DNA of 64,000 nucleotides from Acidimicrobiaceae bacterium (GCA_027306605.1 DAHUZK010000012.1:1-64000), one strand, 5' to 3'. Shown: positions 28,604 through 40,088, counted from the stretch's first letter. Translations and numbers: made by a program. Notes: generated from the letters alone by a model not told the origin.

Positions 28604-29254
28604 GTGCCCTCCCAGGATGCCGGCGCCGCCGTGGCCCGCGGCATGCGGACCCTGCTGGCCCGCCGCGCCGCCGACCTGTCCGCCGGCGCCGCCCCGGTGG
28701 GCTGGAAGATCGGCTTCAACACGCCGGCCGTCCAGGAGCACTTCGGGCTGCGCCAACCCGTCGTCGGCTACCTGGTCGACACCGGCGTGTCCGTCGACGG
28801 GGCGACGGTGGACATCGGCGGCTGGACTGCGCCGGCGGTGGAGGTCGAGGTGGCGATCCGGGTCGGCGGGGACGGGGGCGTCGGCGGCCTGGCCCCTGCC
28901 CTCGAGCTGGTCGACCTCGACATCTCCTTCGACGACATCGAGCCGGTCCTCGCCGGCAACGTGTGCCACCGCGGCGTCGTCCTCGGCGCGGAGGTCGCCG
29001 GCGCCGACCCGTGGGCCATGGTCGCCGTGGCCTCGAAGAACGATGCGGTCGTGGCCGAGGGGCGCATCGTGGAGGACCCGGCGGCCACGGTGGCCTTCGT
29101 CCGCTCCTTTCTCGCCGAGCACGGCGCATCGTTGCGACCCGGCGACCGCATCATCGCCGGGTCGGTGGTCCCGCCCGTGGCCGTCGCCCCCGGCGACGCC
29201 GTGCAGGTCGCCTTCGGCCCGCTCGGCGAGCTCTCGGTGGCGTTCGGCTCCTAG
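28604..29254 (+). CDS. 2-keto-4-pentenoate hydratase-family protein
   Basis: A 216-residue protein of the fumarylacetoacetase superfamily, MhpD-like branch. GWKIGFNTPAVQEHFG, PAVEVEVAIRVG and LELVDLDISFDDIEPVLAGN follow the hydratase/decarboxylase pattern, the Glu residues being metal ligands. It would hydrate 2-hydroxypentadienoate-type acids in aromatic degradation, but no other catabolic gene is near, so the substrate is open. GTG at 28604 is the best start. It overlaps the Nudix gene by 4 bp at its 3' end. Confidence 0.75.
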   Translation: MPSQDAGAAVARGMRTLLARRAADLSAGAAPVGWKIGFNTPAVQEHFGLRQPVVGYLVDTGVSVDGATVDIGGWTAPAVEVEVAIRVGGDGGVGGLAPALELVDLDISFDDIEPVLAGNVCHRGVVLGAEVAGADPWAMVAVASKNDAVVAEGRIVEDPAATVAFVRSFLAEHGASLRPGDRIIAGSVVPPVAVAPGDAVQVAFGPLGELSVAFGS

Positions 29255-30033
29255 TCGCCCGAGGGCCCGGCCGCTCCGGGCCGGTGCAGCAGGACCACGC
29301 TGAGCAGTTCGTGGAGCATGCGCGCCGTCGCGCCCCAGATCATCTCGCCCGAGACCTCGAAGAACCAGACCGGGAACGAGTCGTCCTCGCTGCCCGGGAT
29401 GGTCCGGCCCGGGATGCGCCAGCGCTCCTCGTGGAAGACGTCCGGGTCGGCCAGCTCCGCCAGCGACACGTCGAAGACCCGCTCGACCTCGGTGGGGTTG
29501 GGCACCAGCCTCGGCCGTCCATCCAGCGTGGCCAGCACCGGCATGATCAACGACGCCGAGACCAAGGTGAGCACCGGATGGATCCAGCCGACCTGGGTCA
29601 CCCGACCGGGGTCCAGGCCGACCTCCTCGTGCGCCTCGCGCAGCGCCGTCTCCACCGGTCCTTCCCCCGGGTCGATCCGCCCTCCTGGGAAGCTCACCTC
29701 GCCCCGGTGCGTCCGCAGGCGGGACGAGCGCCGGGTGAGGATCAGCCGCGCCTCGCCCTCCTCCTCGAAGAAGGCGGCCAGGACCCCTGCATTGACCTCG
29801 CGCACGGGCGGGGCGCCGGACTCGCTCACGAGGGCGGAGGGTCCGAGCACGCGCTCGGCGTCCCCGCCCGAGGGCACCGCTCCGCGCTGGCCGCTCGCCT
29901 CGAGCGCCGCCAGCACCCGCTCGATCCCCACACCGGTCCGCTCCCGGCTCCTGAGGTCGGCCCACGGCGCCGGCACTCCGGGGCGCCACGACTCGGGCCG
30001 CGGGATGACCTGCGGTGGCACGGGCCGCGCCAT
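29251..30033 (-). CDS. Nudix hydrolase, CoA pyrophosphatase-like
   Basis: A 260-residue protein with a complete Nudix box GGRIDPGEGPVETALREAHE continuing into EVGLD. The preceding RTHRGEVSFPGG is typical of CoA/acyl-CoA diphosphatases (NudL group). The C-terminal segment VWFFEVSGEMIWGATARML fits that group. The N-terminal 60 residues are variable. The exact substrate is uncertain. Confidence 0.85.
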   Translation of the reverse strand: MARPVPPQVIPRPESWRPGVPAPWADLRSRERTGVGIERVLAALEASGQRGAVPSGGDAERVLGPSALVSESGAPPVREVNAGVLAAFFEEEGEARLILTRRSSRLRTHRGEVSFPGGRIDPGEGPVETALREAHEEVGLDPGRVTQVGWIHPVLTLVSASLIMPVLATLDGRPRLVPNPTEVERVFDVSLAELADPDVFHEERWRIPGRTIPGSEDDSFPVWFFEVSGEMIWGATARMLHELLSVVLLHRPGAAGPSGD

Positions 30034-30042
30034 CGAGACCCC

Positions 30043-31062
30043 TCACCCCTCGGCGGCCGGCGCCGCGCCGCCGCCGCGGTGGAACGAGGCGAGCGCCCGG
30101 CGCGCCGCACGCGAGGCGGAGGCCGCGTTGCTGCGCACCGTCCAGGCCGCCCGTCGCCAGATCGTCCGCGGCCCGCTGCGCTCCGGACGTCGACAGACGT
30201 ACGCCAGCAGGTAGCAGTTCTCGATGTCGTCGAACAGCCCGCGGCGCGTGGCCACTTCCGCCTCGTCGAACACGCCCGACTCGGCGGAACGACCTCCGTA
30301 GTTGATGCCGTGCGCCCGCTCGACGCGCAGTCCGCTTCCTTCCAGCATCGTCACCATCTCGCCGTGGGTGTACTCGTGCTTGTGGTCCGGGTCGATGAAC
30401 TCGCGCTGCTGGACGCGGGTCACCCTGGCGTTCGGGGTGTCGATCGCCAGCACGCCGCCGGGTTTGAGGACACGGCGCACCTGCGCCAGCACCTTGGCCG
30501 CGCTCCGTCGCGTCACGTGCTCGATGCTCTGCCCGCTGTACACCATGTCGAAGGATCCGGAGGGGAGCCCGCGCAGGTCCGCCATGGAGTGGTAGCGGTA
30601 CGTGACGAGTCCCTGGTCGATCGCGACGGACGACGGCCGCTCCTCGTCCCGGTAGAGGGTGTGGCGGTCGGCCACCGGGAGGTCGACGATCACGAGCTCG
30701 TCGAACGCGTACGGGTAGCCCATGTGCACCAGCGCGCCGCGCGCGTCGCCGATGGCCGTGCCGCCGAGGTCGAGGATGCGCCCGGCCCGCGGCAGGCTGC
30801 GGATGAAGACGCCGCGTCCGTAGTGGAGGGCGGGGATCATCTCGGTCATCGGAGTCACGTGGCTCCATTCGGCCGATTCGACGAGCCACTCGACGAGCTG
30901 GCGCGGCGAGAGGGCGCCGGTCTCGAGGTCGAGGACGTAGGGACCGTCGTCGCTCAGGTCCGGCTCGCGCCCGAAGAGCAGGTGGAAGAGCCCGCGCAGG
31001 ACGACCCTGCCCGGCAGGTCCTCGATCAGCCCCGACTCGGGGAGCGCCGGCGGTTCCGTCAT
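30043..31062 (-). CDS. SAM-dependent methyltransferase
   Basis: A 339-residue class I methyltransferase. Residues around 95 carry ILDLGGTAIGD (motif I). MVYSGQSIEHVTR and VRRVLKPGGVLAIDTPN are motifs seen in the methyltransf_11 family. The N-terminal 80 residues contain FHLLFGREPDLSDDG, reminiscent of DUF4214-like segments in glycan-modifying methyltransferases. The C-terminus is basic and Ala-rich. Substrate unknown. Divergent from a second methyltransferase gene. Confidence 0.8.
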   Translation of the reverse strand: MTEPPALPESGLIEDLPGRVVLRGLFHLLFGREPDLSDDGPYVLDLETGALSPRQLVEWLVESAEWSHVTPMTEMIPALHYGRGVFIRSLPRAGRILDLGGTAIGDARGALVHMGYPYAFDELVIVDLPVADRHTLYRDEERPSSVAIDQGLVTYRYHSMADLRGLPSGSFDMVYSGQSIEHVTRRSAAKVLAQVRRVLKPGGVLAIDTPNARVTRVQQREFIDPDHKHEYTHGEMVTMLEGSGLRVERAHGINYGGRSAESGVFDEAEVATRRGLFDDIENCYLLAYVCRRPERSGPRTIWRRAAWTVRSNAASASRAARRALASFHRGGGAAPAAEG

Positions 31063-31114
31063 CCGGGCCGAACCTAGTCAATGGGCCGCGGCGCTCTCGC
31101 TACGCTCTCGGGCC

Positions 31115-31984
31115 ATGACGACCCCGGCAGAGCTGCAGGCCCAGGCTGACGCCCTCGGCTGGTACCACACGATCGACCTGGGCAACGGGGTCGTCACCAA
31201 GGGGATCAGCGTGCAGGAGACCTCTGCCGCCGTGCTCCCCGACGTGCAGGGCAGGAGCGTCCTCGACATCGGGGCCTGGGACGGCAAGTTCTCGTTCCTC
31301 GCCGAGCAGCGGGGGGCCGACCGCGTGGTGGCGCTCGACCACTACGCCTGGGGGGTCGACTTCGTGGCGCGGGGGGCCTACTGGGAGGAGTGCATCCGCA
31401 ACGGGACCCTGCCGGACCAGTCCCGCGACGAGACCGACTTCTGGCGGCCCGACCTGCCCGGCCGACGCGGCTTCGAGTTCGCCGCCCGGGCGCTCGGCTC
31501 CAAGGTCGAGCCCGTGGTGGGCGACTTCCAGAAGGTCGACCTCGCCGAGTTGGGCCGCTTCGACGTCGTGCTCTACCTCGGCGTGCTCTACCACATGAAG
31601 GAGCCGTTGACCTGCCTCGAGCGCCTGCGCGCCGTCACCAACGAGGTCGCCGTGATCGAGACCGAGGCGGTGCACCTCCAGGGCATGGACGGCGACGCGC
31701 TTCTCCAGTTCCACGCCGGCAGCGACCTGCGAACCGACTTCGGCAACTGGTACGTCCCCACGATCGCCGCCTTGCACAACCTGTGCCGCGCTGCGGGCTT
31801 CGCCCGGATCGAGACGATCGTCGGGCCGCCTCCACCTCCGCCCCCAGCCACACCGCCCGCCGCGTCGGCAGGGCTGGTCCACGAGATGGCCCGCCGGGTC
31901 CGGGGGACCCCGGCCCCCGAGCCGGTGCGGTCCGCGCCCAGCCAGAACTACCGCGCCGTCGTGCACGCCTTCGCCGGGTCGTAG
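31115..31984 (+). CDS. CmoB-like (DUF1698) methyltransferase
   Basis: A 289-residue methyltransferase. The start region LGWYHTIDLGNGVVTKG resembles CmoB and related enzymes. Motif I is SVLDIGAWDGKFSFLAEQRG, followed by FDVVLYLGVLYHMKEPL. The Pro-rich stretch near residue 240 (GPPPPPPPATPP) separates the fold from a short C-terminal tail. CmoB itself modifies tRNA uridine 34, but many related actinobacterial proteins act on other substrates, so no tRNA role is claimed. Confidence 0.78.
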   Translation: MTTPAELQAQADALGWYHTIDLGNGVVTKGISVQETSAAVLPDVQGRSVLDIGAWDGKFSFLAEQRGADRVVALDHYAWGVDFVARGAYWEECIRNGTLPDQSRDETDFWRPDLPGRRGFEFAARALGSKVEPVVGDFQKVDLAELGRFDVVLYLGVLYHMKEPLTCLERLRAVTNEVAVIETEAVHLQGMDGDALLQFHAGSDLRTDFGNWYVPTIAALHNLCRAAGFARIETIVGPPPPPPPATPPAASAGLVHEMARRVRGTPAPEPVRSAPSQNYRAVVHAFAGS

Positions 31985-31999
31985 GCACCCGGACGCGCC

Positions 32000-32027
32000 C
32001 GTGGCCGGGTCCGAGGACCCGGCCACG
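32000..32027. terminator. Bidirectional hairpin between methyltransferase and groEL
   Basis: CGTGGCCGGGTCC and GGACCCGGCCACG form a perfect 13-bp inverted repeat separated by two bases. It lies between two convergent genes, 16 bp after the methyltransferase stop and 71 bp after groEL, and could serve both. Confidence 0.65.
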
Positions 32028-32097
32028 AGGCCCGACACGACGCAGACCGTAGTGCCGGTGCTGCCAGAATCGTCGGCAGCCCGTTCGCCCGGCGGAG

Positions 32098-33813
<1,716 letters not shown>

Positions 33814-33844
33814 TCACCGGTCCGGCGGGCGGGCCCGGTACGGA

Positions 33845-34135
33845 TCAGGCCAGCTTGGCCAGGACGTCGCGGCTCGAGAGGATCAGCAGGTCCTCGCCCT
33901 CGACGGTGATCTCGGTGCCGCCGTACTTGGAGTAGACGACGGTGTCGCCCACGGCGACGTCCATCGGGATGACCTCGCCGGTGTCCTCCGAGCGGCGGCC
34001 CGGGCCGACGGCCAGCACCTCGCCCTGCTGGGGCTTCTCCTTGGCCGTGTCGGGGATGACCAGGCCGGACGCGGTGGTCTCCTCGGACTCGCCGGGACGG
34101 ACGACGATCCGGTCATCGAGCGGGTGCAGCTTCAT
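33845..34135 (-). CDS. groES: Co-chaperonin GroES (10 kDa)
   Basis: A 96-residue co-chaperonin with the N-terminal [14 protein letters not shown], the mobile loop [16 protein letters not shown] and the C-terminal [14 protein letters not shown]. First gene of groES-groEL. AAGGAGG lies about 11 bases upstream of the ATG, and a promoter with a CIRCE operator precedes it. Confidence 0.97.
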   Translation of the reverse strand: MKLHPLDDRIVVRPGESEETTASGLVIPDTAKEKPQQGEVLAVGPGRRSEDTGEVIPMDVAVGDTVVYSKYGGTEITVEGEDLLILSSRDVLAKLA

Positions 34136-34159
34136 CGGGAGGGGCCTCCTTGGCTTTCG

Positions 34160-34186
34160 TTAGCACTCTCAGGTTGCGAGTGCCAG
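34160..34186 (-). promoter_or_regulatory. CIRCE operator for HrcA upstream of groES
   Basis: TTAGCACTC, nine bases, then GAGTGCCAG. This matches the CIRCE consensus (TTAGCACTC-N9-GAGTGCTAA) with two mismatches in the right arm. HrcA should bind here and release on heat stress. The hrcA gene is not in the window. Confidence 0.9.
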
Positions 34187-34213
34187 CGTAGCGGGCCGCA
34201 CCGGGACTGGCAA
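34185..34213 (-). promoter_or_regulatory. groES promoter
   Basis: On the minus strand, TTGCCA (34208-34213), a 17-bp spacer and TACGCT (34185-34190). The CIRCE element begins at the -10 box and covers the expected transcription start, so repressor binding would block initiation. Confidence 0.65.
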
Positions 34214-34322
34214 CCGCGCCCGGTTTGCTCCAGTCTCCGGCGGGAGACGCCGAGAGAACCATGTACCCGAGCCCTCGTCCCCGAGCCCTCGCCCGGACCA
34301 CTGGTCGGTGCGGGCCCCGGGG

Positions 34323-34364
34323 CACGCCAGAGACACCACGCCAGAGACACGGAGCCAGAGACAC
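34323..34364. repeat. 14-bp tandem repeat upstream of the secreted-protein gene
   Basis: CACGCCAGAGACAC occurs twice in perfect tandem (34323, 34337), followed by a third copy (34351) differing only in its first three bases. It ends 12 bp before the start codon. Confidence 0.8.
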
Positions 34365-34376
34365 GGAGCGGGAGGA

Positions 34377-35123
34377 ATGGGAGCGACGGCCTTCGAGCAC
34401 AGCACGAGACGACGGCTGGCGCTCGCCGGCGCCGCCCTCTTCCTGGCGGCTGTCGCCGTCGGGATCGGAACAGCGACCGCCTCGGCCGCCGGCACGGCGG
34501 CATCGGGCTTGGCCGACCTCGCACCGGCCAAGAAGGCGTTGGTGGTCGGCGCCGACTTGCCCGCTGGATGGTCGGGTCAGGGCTCGGTGACCACATCGAG
34601 GTCCAACAGCGGCAGCTTCCCCGGCGAGGACCAGCTGGCGGCATGCCTCGGTGTCTCCACGTCGCTGCTCGGGTTGAACACTCCCTCTGTGTCGAGCCCG
34701 AGCTTTCAGGACAGGGCCGGCACCGGGATCGTCCAGGACAACGTGACCGTGTTCCGCTCGGCCAAGTCCGCGGCCGCCAGTTACCGCGCCATCGCAAGCC
34801 CCAAGGTCCCTTCGTGCCTGACCGCCGTGTTCCGGACCCCCGCCGCCAAGGCACAGCTCCAGGGCTCGGCCGGGAGCGGCGTCACGTTCGGCTCGATCAC
34901 CGTGACGCCGGCCCCTTCGTCGATCCTCGTCCCGCACAGCTCCGGGTTCACGGTCTCCTTCGTCGTGAGCGAACAGGGCGTGACGGCCCACACGAGGGTC
35001 GTCGTGGTCTCCATGGTCCGCGGCCGGCTCGGGAATCAGGTCACCTTCACCTCGGTCGGGACCGGCGGCGTGCCCGCCTCGCTCGAGCGGCACCTCGTCT
35101 CCGTCGCCTACGGCCGGACCTGA
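34377..35123 (+). CDS. Secreted protein of unknown function
   Basis: A 248-residue protein with a clear signal peptide: RRR, then hydrophobic [18 protein letters not shown], then a likely signal peptidase I site near ASAAG. The mature part is Ser/Thr/Val-rich, with [11 protein letters not shown], two Cys (in LAACLG and PSCLTA) that could form a disulfide, and beta-strand-like stretches. Its LPAGW start resembles actinobacterial PknH-like extracellular sensor folds, but that is weak. Not otherwise recognised. It lies 88 bp before the GH13 gene. Confidence 0.7.
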   Translation: MGATAFEHSTRRRLALAGAALFLAAVAVGIGTATASAAGTAASGLADLAPAKKALVVGADLPAGWSGQGSVTTSRSNSGSFPGEDQLAACLGVSTSLLGLNTPSVSSPSFQDRAGTGIVQDNVTVFRSAKSAAASYRAIASPKVPSCLTAVFRTPAAKAQLQGSAGSGVTFGSITVTPAPSSILVPHSSGFTVSFVVSEQGVTAHTRVVVVSMVRGRLGNQVTFTSVGTGGVPASLERHLVSVAYGRT

Positions 35124-35211
35124 GGCCGGCCGGGGGCGCCAGCGCGGCACCGTCGCTGGCTCACGCTCAGTACGCTCCGGTTTCGAGCAATCGAGGCCCA
35201 GAGAGGAAAGA

Positions 35212-36807
35212 GTGAGCGACCAGACAGACCCGGACCGCTGGTGGCAGGGCGGCGTCTTCTACCAGATCTACCCACGCTCCTACGCCGACTCCAACGGCGA
35301 CGGCATCGGCGATCTGCCCGGCATCATCTCCAAGCTCGACCACCTCGCCCGCCTCGGTGTGGTCGGCGTCTGGATCTCGCCGGTCACCTGTTCACCCAAC
35401 CGCGACTGGGGATACGACGTGTCGGATTACTGCGACGTCGACCCCAGCTTCGGCACTCTGGAGGATCTCGACACGCTCGTTCGAGAAGCAGGCACCCGCG
35501 GCATCCGGATCCTCATGGACCTCGTGCCCAACCACACGAGCGACCAGCATGCCTGGTTCGTCGATGCCCTGAGCGGGCGGGACGCGAGGCACCGCGACTA
35601 TTACGTCTGGGCCGATCCCAAGGCGGACGGGAGCCCGCCCAACAACTGGGTCAGCATCTTCGGAGGCCCCGCCTGGAAATTCCACGAGCCGAGCGGGCAG
35701 TTCTACCTGCACAACTTCGAGGCTGGGCAACCGGACCTCAACTGGTGGAACGAAGACGTGCACCGCGAGTTCGACGAAATCATCCGCTTCTGGTGGGACC
35801 GGGGCGTCGCCGGCTTCCGCATCGATGTCTGCAACATGATGATCAAGGACAAGGAGCTGCGAGACAACCCACCCGCCACAGAGGACGATCCCATCGAACA
35901 GCAATTCATGGGGGTGCGGTACGTCTACAACAGCGACCGGCCTGAAGCGCATGACATCTTGAAGCGTTGGCGATCGATTTCGGACAGCTACCGACCGCCT
36001 CGGCTGCTCATCGGCGAAACCAACGTCGACACACTCGAAAAGCTCGCCGAGTTCTACGGCGCCGGTCGCGACGAGCTCCACGGTGGGTTCAACTTCCAGT
36101 TCATGGCTGCGCCCTTCGAGGCCGCCACGCTGCGCGCCGTGGTCGAGGGCACCGAGGCGCTGCTGCCCCCGGGGGCCTGGCCGACCTGGCACGGCTCGAA
36201 TCACGACTTCTCCCGACTGGCGACCCGCTGGGCGGGTGGCGAGCCGGCCAAGGTCAAGCTCGCCCTCCTCGTCCTGTTGACCCTGCGTGGGACTCCCTTC
36301 CTCTACCAGGGCGACGAGATCGGACAGGTCGACGGGATCCTGACGAAGGAGCAACTGCTCGATCCGGTCGGCCTCCGCTTCTACCCCTACGCAGGGCGAG
36401 ACCAGGCGCGCACGCCCATGGTCTGGCACGGCGGCGAGGGCGGCGGGTTCACCGAACCCGGTGTCACGCCCTGGCTCCCCCTGGCCGATCCGACTGCCTG
36501 CAATGTGGCCGACCAGGAGGGTGACCCCTCCTCGGTGCTCGAGTTCTGCCGCCGGGCGATCGCTGTTCGCACGGCGCGCGATGACCTCGCCATCGGCGAC
36601 TACCGATCGCTCGAGACACCGGAGAGCACCTGGGCCTACGTCCGCGGCGAGGGCGCCACGGTGCTGCTCAACATGGGCGACGAACCCGTGACCTTCGAAG
36701 GTGTGGGCGGCACGGTGGCGCTGGCCACCGACCACGGTCTGGAGGGATCGAACATCGAAGGCGCACTGACGCTGGGCCCCTGGATCGGCGCGGTCGTGGT
36801 GCGATGA
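35212..36807 (+). CDS. GH13 alpha-glucosidase
   Basis: A 531-residue glycoside hydrolase of the oligo-1,6-glucosidase/alpha-glucosidase type. It has [18 protein letters not shown], including the Ca-binding Asp/Asn loop. The nucleophile is Asp205 in GFRIDVCNM, the acid/base is Glu269 in LIGETNV, and the transition-state residue is Asp332 in NHD. No signal peptide, so it is cytoplasmic. The GTG start follows GAGGAAA. Its stop overlaps the glycosyltransferase start by 4 bp (ATGA). Base composition looks slightly less GC-rich than its neighbours. Confidence 0.93.
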   Translation: MSDQTDPDRWWQGGVFYQIYPRSYADSNGDGIGDLPGIISKLDHLARLGVVGVWISPVTCSPNRDWGYDVSDYCDVDPSFGTLEDLDTLVREAGTRGIRILMDLVPNHTSDQHAWFVDALSGRDARHRDYYVWADPKADGSPPNNWVSIFGGPAWKFHEPSGQFYLHNFEAGQPDLNWWNEDVHREFDEIIRFWWDRGVAGFRIDVCNMMIKDKELRDNPPATEDDPIEQQFMGVRYVYNSDRPEAHDILKRWRSISDSYRPPRLLIGETNVDTLEKLAEFYGAGRDELHGGFNFQFMAAPFEAATLRAVVEGTEALLPPGAWPTWHGSNHDFSRLATRWAGGEPAKVKLALLVLLTLRGTPFLYQGDEIGQVDGILTKEQLLDPVGLRFYPYAGRDQARTPMVWHGGEGGGFTEPGVTPWLPLADPTACNVADQEGDPSSVLEFCRRAIAVRTARDDLAIGDYRSLETPESTWAYVRGEGATVLLNMGDEPVTFEGVGGTVALATDHGLEGSNIEGALTLGPWIGAVVVR

Positions 36808-38195
36808 GCGGCGGGGCGGCGGAGCCCCGGCGGTATCTCCTCTGCTCGACGCCCGCGCTGGGTCATACGGTCCCGCTGCTGGCGCTTGCCCGCCGGCTGG
36901 TGGACGACGGACACGCTGTCGCCTTCTTCACCACCGCTCACTACGGGGAGCGGGTGAAGGCGACCGGTGCCTCCTTCATGCCCTTCGCCGAGGCGTACGA
37001 CGCCCACGACCTCATGGTGGTCAATCCCGAACGGGAGTCGGCCTCCAAGCGCGGCGTGCGCGGTGTGAAGGACGACCTCCGCCGCATCTTCATCGGACCG
37101 ATTCCAGGGCAGGCTCGCGACCTACGTGCCATCTTGAAGCGCTGGCCTGCCGATTGCATCGTGGTCGACTCCATGTTCCTCGGTGCGCTGCCTCTCGCTC
37201 TCGGTCCTGCGTCGGAGCGCCCGGCGCTCGCCTGCGTCGGTGTGATGCCCTATCCCTCGCGTAGCCGGGACACCGCGCCGTTCGGCGTGGCGCTCCAGCC
37301 GGGTTCGGGTCCGCTCAGCCGGCTCCGCAACGCCGCGTTGAATTGGGCCACCGAGCATGCCGCGCTACGGGACGTCCAACGCTTCGCCCGTCACCGCCTG
37401 GCCGAAGCCGGAGCACCCGGCTTTCCCGGCTACTTCATCGACCTGCCGCCCAAAGTGGTCGACGTCTACCTGCAGGCCACCGTGGCACGCTTCGAGTACC
37501 CGCGCTCGGATCTCGCTCCCACGGTCCGCTTCGTCGGCCCGATCTTTCCCCCGCCGCCGGCAGGCTTCACGCCCCCGTCCTGGTGGGACGAGCTCACCCT
37601 CGATCGTCCCGTGGTACACGTCACCCAGGGGACGCTCGACAACGCCGACCCGAGCCGATTGCTCCTGCCGACGGCGAAAGCTCTCGCCCATGACGACGTG
37701 CTCGTTGTGGCCACGACGGGCGGACCCGATCCCGACGCGCTGCGCCCCGACCTCCCCTCCAACGTGCGGCTCGAGCGCTTCGTGCCACACGACCTGCTGC
37801 TTCCCCACGTCGACGCCATGGTGACCAACGGGGGGTACGGCGGAGTGCAGCAGGCCTTGGCCCACGGCGTCCCGCTCGTGGTGGCCGGCAACAGCGAGGA
37901 CAAGCCTGAGGTGGCCGCTCGCGTGCAGTGGTCGGGCGCCGGCATCAATTTGCACACCGGCCGCCCCTCGCCGGCCATGGTGGCGCGCGCCGTGCGGCGT
38001 GTCCTCGCCAAGCCTTCCTTCCGCCGGCACGCCCGCGCCTTGGCCAAGGACATTGCGAGCACCGACCCCCTGGGCACCATCACCCAGGTGCTCGATGAGC
38101 TGTGTGCGGCCCGTCAAGGCGCTCCGGTCCCACAGGCCGCGCCGGTCACGGCGAATCCGCCCGCTCAGCGGTTGACCGGCGACATGTCGGCGTAG
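36804..38195 (+). CDS. GT1-family glycosyltransferase (UGT/MGT-like)
   Basis: A 463-residue GT-B glycosyltransferase. The N-terminal acceptor domain begins [19 protein letters not shown]. The C-terminal donor domain has [29 protein letters not shown] and [20 protein letters not shown], the nucleotide-sugar site. Relatives glycosylate macrolides, sterols or other small hydrophobic molecules; the acceptor here is unknown. Translationally coupled to the GH13 gene. The 3' end overlaps the aldo/keto reductase gene by 31 bp. Confidence 0.88.
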   Translation: MSGGAAEPRRYLLCSTPALGHTVPLLALARRLVDDGHAVAFFTTAHYGERVKATGASFMPFAEAYDAHDLMVVNPERESASKRGVRGVKDDLRRIFIGPIPGQARDLRAILKRWPADCIVVDSMFLGALPLALGPASERPALACVGVMPYPSRSRDTAPFGVALQPGSGPLSRLRNAALNWATEHAALRDVQRFARHRLAEAGAPGFPGYFIDLPPKVVDVYLQATVARFEYPRSDLAPTVRFVGPIFPPPPAGFTPPSWWDELTLDRPVVHVTQGTLDNADPSRLLLPTAKALAHDDVLVVATTGGPDPDALRPDLPSNVRLERFVPHDLLLPHVDAMVTNGGYGGVQQALAHGVPLVVAGNSEDKPEVAARVQWSGAGINLHTGRPSPAMVARAVRRVLAKPSFRRHARALAKDIASTDPLGTITQVLDELCAARQGAPVPQAAPVTANPPAQRLTGDMSA

Positions 38196-39139
38196 CGGTC
38201 TCCCGCCGCTCGCGCCACGGTGTCGAGCACGGCCAGGTCCTCCTCGGTCAGTTCGACACCGAGGGCGGTTACGTTCTCCTCCAGATACCGACGACGCTTG
38301 GTGCCCGGGATCGGTGCCACGTGGGGACCCACCGAGTGCACGAAGGCGAGGGCGACCTGCGCGGGTGTGCAACCCTTGGTGGCGGCGAGTTGGTCCACGA
38401 CCTCGACGATGGCGATGTTGCTGGCCAGATTGTCACCCTGAAAGCGCGGCTGGTAACGGCGGAAGTCGTCGGGGGCGAGGGCGTCGACCGAGCGCAGCGC
38501 GCCGGTCAGGAACCCACGCCCGAGCGGGCTGTAGGGAACGAAGCCGATGCCGAGCTCGCGCAAGGTGGGCAGGATCTCCACCTCGGGTTCGCGCGACCAT
38601 ACCGAGTACTCGGTCTGAAGGGCCGAGATCGGATGGACGGCATGCGCCCGACGGATCGTCGCCGGCGCCGCCTCCGACAGTCCGAGGTAGCGCACCTTGC
38701 CCTGGGCGACCAGTTCGGCCATGGCGCCCACGGTCTCCTCGATGGGCGTATCGGGGTCCACGCGGTGCTGGTAGTAGAGATCGATGTGGTCGATGCCCAG
38801 TCGTGAGAGCGATGCGTCACAGGCCTGGCGCACGTACTCGGGGCGGCCGTTCACAGATCGCTTGGTGGGATCATCGGGGTCTCGGACGATTCCGAACTTG
38901 GTGGCGATGACGGCCTCGTCCCTGCGCCCCGCCAACGCCTTGCCGACCAGCATCTCGTTCGTGTGCGGCCCGTACATGTCCGCCGTGTCGAAGAGGGTCA
39001 CACCGAGCTCGAGCGCCCGGTGGATGGTGGCGATCGACTCGGCGTCGTCCACCGGCCCGTAGAAGTCGGACATACCCATACAGCCCAATCCCTGACGCGA
39101 GACAGTCAGGCCTCGGCTTCCGAGGGCGGTCGTTTCCAT
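38165..39139 (-). CDS. Aldo/keto reductase
   Basis: A 324-residue AKR of the AKR13-like bacterial group. [11 protein letters not shown] at the N-terminus, the catalytic Asp and Tyr in [14 protein letters not shown], the Lys in AVIATKFG, the His in [13 protein letters not shown], and [16 protein letters not shown] for NADPH are visible. ATG at 39139 ([10 protein letters not shown]) has GAGGAG upstream and fits the family; a longer reading adds only repetitive sequence. Substrate unknown. Convergent with the glycosyltransferase. Confidence 0.92.
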   Translation of the reverse strand: METTALGSRGLTVSRQGLGCMGMSDFYGPVDDAESIATIHRALELGVTLFDTADMYGPHTNEMLVGKALAGRRDEAVIATKFGIVRDPDDPTKRSVNGRPEYVRQACDASLSRLGIDHIDLYYQHRVDPDTPIEETVGAMAELVAQGKVRYLGLSEAAPATIRRAHAVHPISALQTEYSVWSREPEVEILPTLRELGIGFVPYSPLGRGFLTGALRSVDALAPDDFRRYQPRFQGDNLASNIAIVEVVDQLAATKGCTPAQVALAFVHSVGPHVAPIPGTKRRRYLEENVTALGVELTEEDLAVLDTVARAAGDRYADMSPVNR

Positions 39140-39554
39140 GTGCAGATCTCCTCTCACGGGAACGTGGGTATGGTGCCTGGTGCTGCGGGCACCGTGCTGC
39201 GGGCACCGTGCTGCGGGCAGGTGACGCATCCCCACACTACGGGTGACGTACCGGAGCGGACGCGCTCAGCCGGACCCGGGGTTGGAGGCGACGGATTCGG
39301 CATGGACGAAGACCGACGCCGAACGGTCGGCGACCGCGGCACCCATGGACGGCCGTTCAGTTCCACCTGTATATGCGGACCCGGGGCAATCGCCCGCCCT
39401 TGTATACGCGATGGCGGGTCGGACCCTATACGGCGCGACCCAACTGCCCGGAGGTGACGTATACCCGCTGAACAGGATGCCCCTCGCCAGCACGCGCTGC
39501 GGCCCGTCGCACCGGCCGGCAAGCAGCTTCGGTGGACCGAGGCGTCGCCGGGGA
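39140..39554. other. 415-bp non-coding region between aldo/keto reductase and rimI
   Basis: The only long gene-free stretch in the window. It contains the 14-bp tandem repeat at 39181-39220, four GTATAC-like hexamers (39369, 39402, 39426, 39459) and a weak 7-bp hairpin at 39527-39542 that may end the rimI operon. Open frames crossing it have no start site or recognisable protein. No tRNA-like cloverleaf was seen. Confidence 0.6.
39181..39220. repeat. 14-bp tandem repeat upstream of the aldo/keto reductase
   Basis: TGCTGCGGGCACCG occurs in perfect tandem at 39181 and 39195, with a partial third copy from 39209. Confidence 0.8.
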
Positions 39555-40079
39555 TCAGCGGCGGCGTGCGATCTCGAAAGCGGCGGCCCGGGCAGACAGC
39601 TCGTCGAGGCGCTTGGCGTATTCGCCCGAGTCGATGTCATAGGCCCACATGACGAGCGCATCCTGGCCGGTCACCGGGTAGTAATTCTTCCGGACGCTCA
39701 CGGGGGCGAACCCGAAACGTCGATACAGATTTTGGGCCGGCTGGTTGTTCGCCGCCACCTCGAGCGAGACGTGCCTGACCCCCCACTCGAGGAGCGTGCG
39801 CATCGCGTCGATGATCATCGTGGTCGCAATACCCGAACGCTGGAAATCGGGCGTGGTGGCGATCGTCGTCATGTGCGCCTCGTCGTCGACGACCATGAAG
39901 CCGATGTAGCCCGCCATCTGGTCACCGAGCCAGGCCGCGCGATAGAGGCGTCCCTTGCGCAATGCCAATTCCGAGGTGAAGACGGCAGCTGACCACGGCT
40001 CGGGGAAGACGATGTTCTCGATGCGCATCAGCTGGCGGAGATCCCGGCGACGGAGCTTCTCGATGCGCAGGACCACCAT
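39555..40079 (-). CDS. rimI: Ribosomal protein S18-alanine N-acetyltransferase
   Basis: A 174-residue GNAT enzyme. The acetyl-CoA loop is TPDFQRSGIATTMIIDAM, followed by VAANNQPAQNLYRRFGFAPV, characteristic of RimI. In this operon context, after tsaB, the call is secure. The C-terminus ends shortly after YAKRLDELSARAA. The neighbouring tsaD gene that often follows is not present here. Confidence 0.9.
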   Translation of the reverse strand: MVVLRIEKLRRRDLRQLMRIENIVFPEPWSAAVFTSELALRKGRLYRAAWLGDQMAGYIGFMVVDDEAHMTTIATTPDFQRSGIATTMIIDAMRTLLEWGVRHVSLEVAANNQPAQNLYRRFGFAPVSVRKNYYPVTGQDALVMWAYDIDSGEYAKRLDELSARAAAFEIARRR

Positions 40080-40088
40080 CGGCTCAGC

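Noticed and set aside
39154-39522. Possible small gene in the 415-bp gap before rimI
   Set aside because: No ribosome binding site, no recognisable protein, and the frame begins in repeat sequence.
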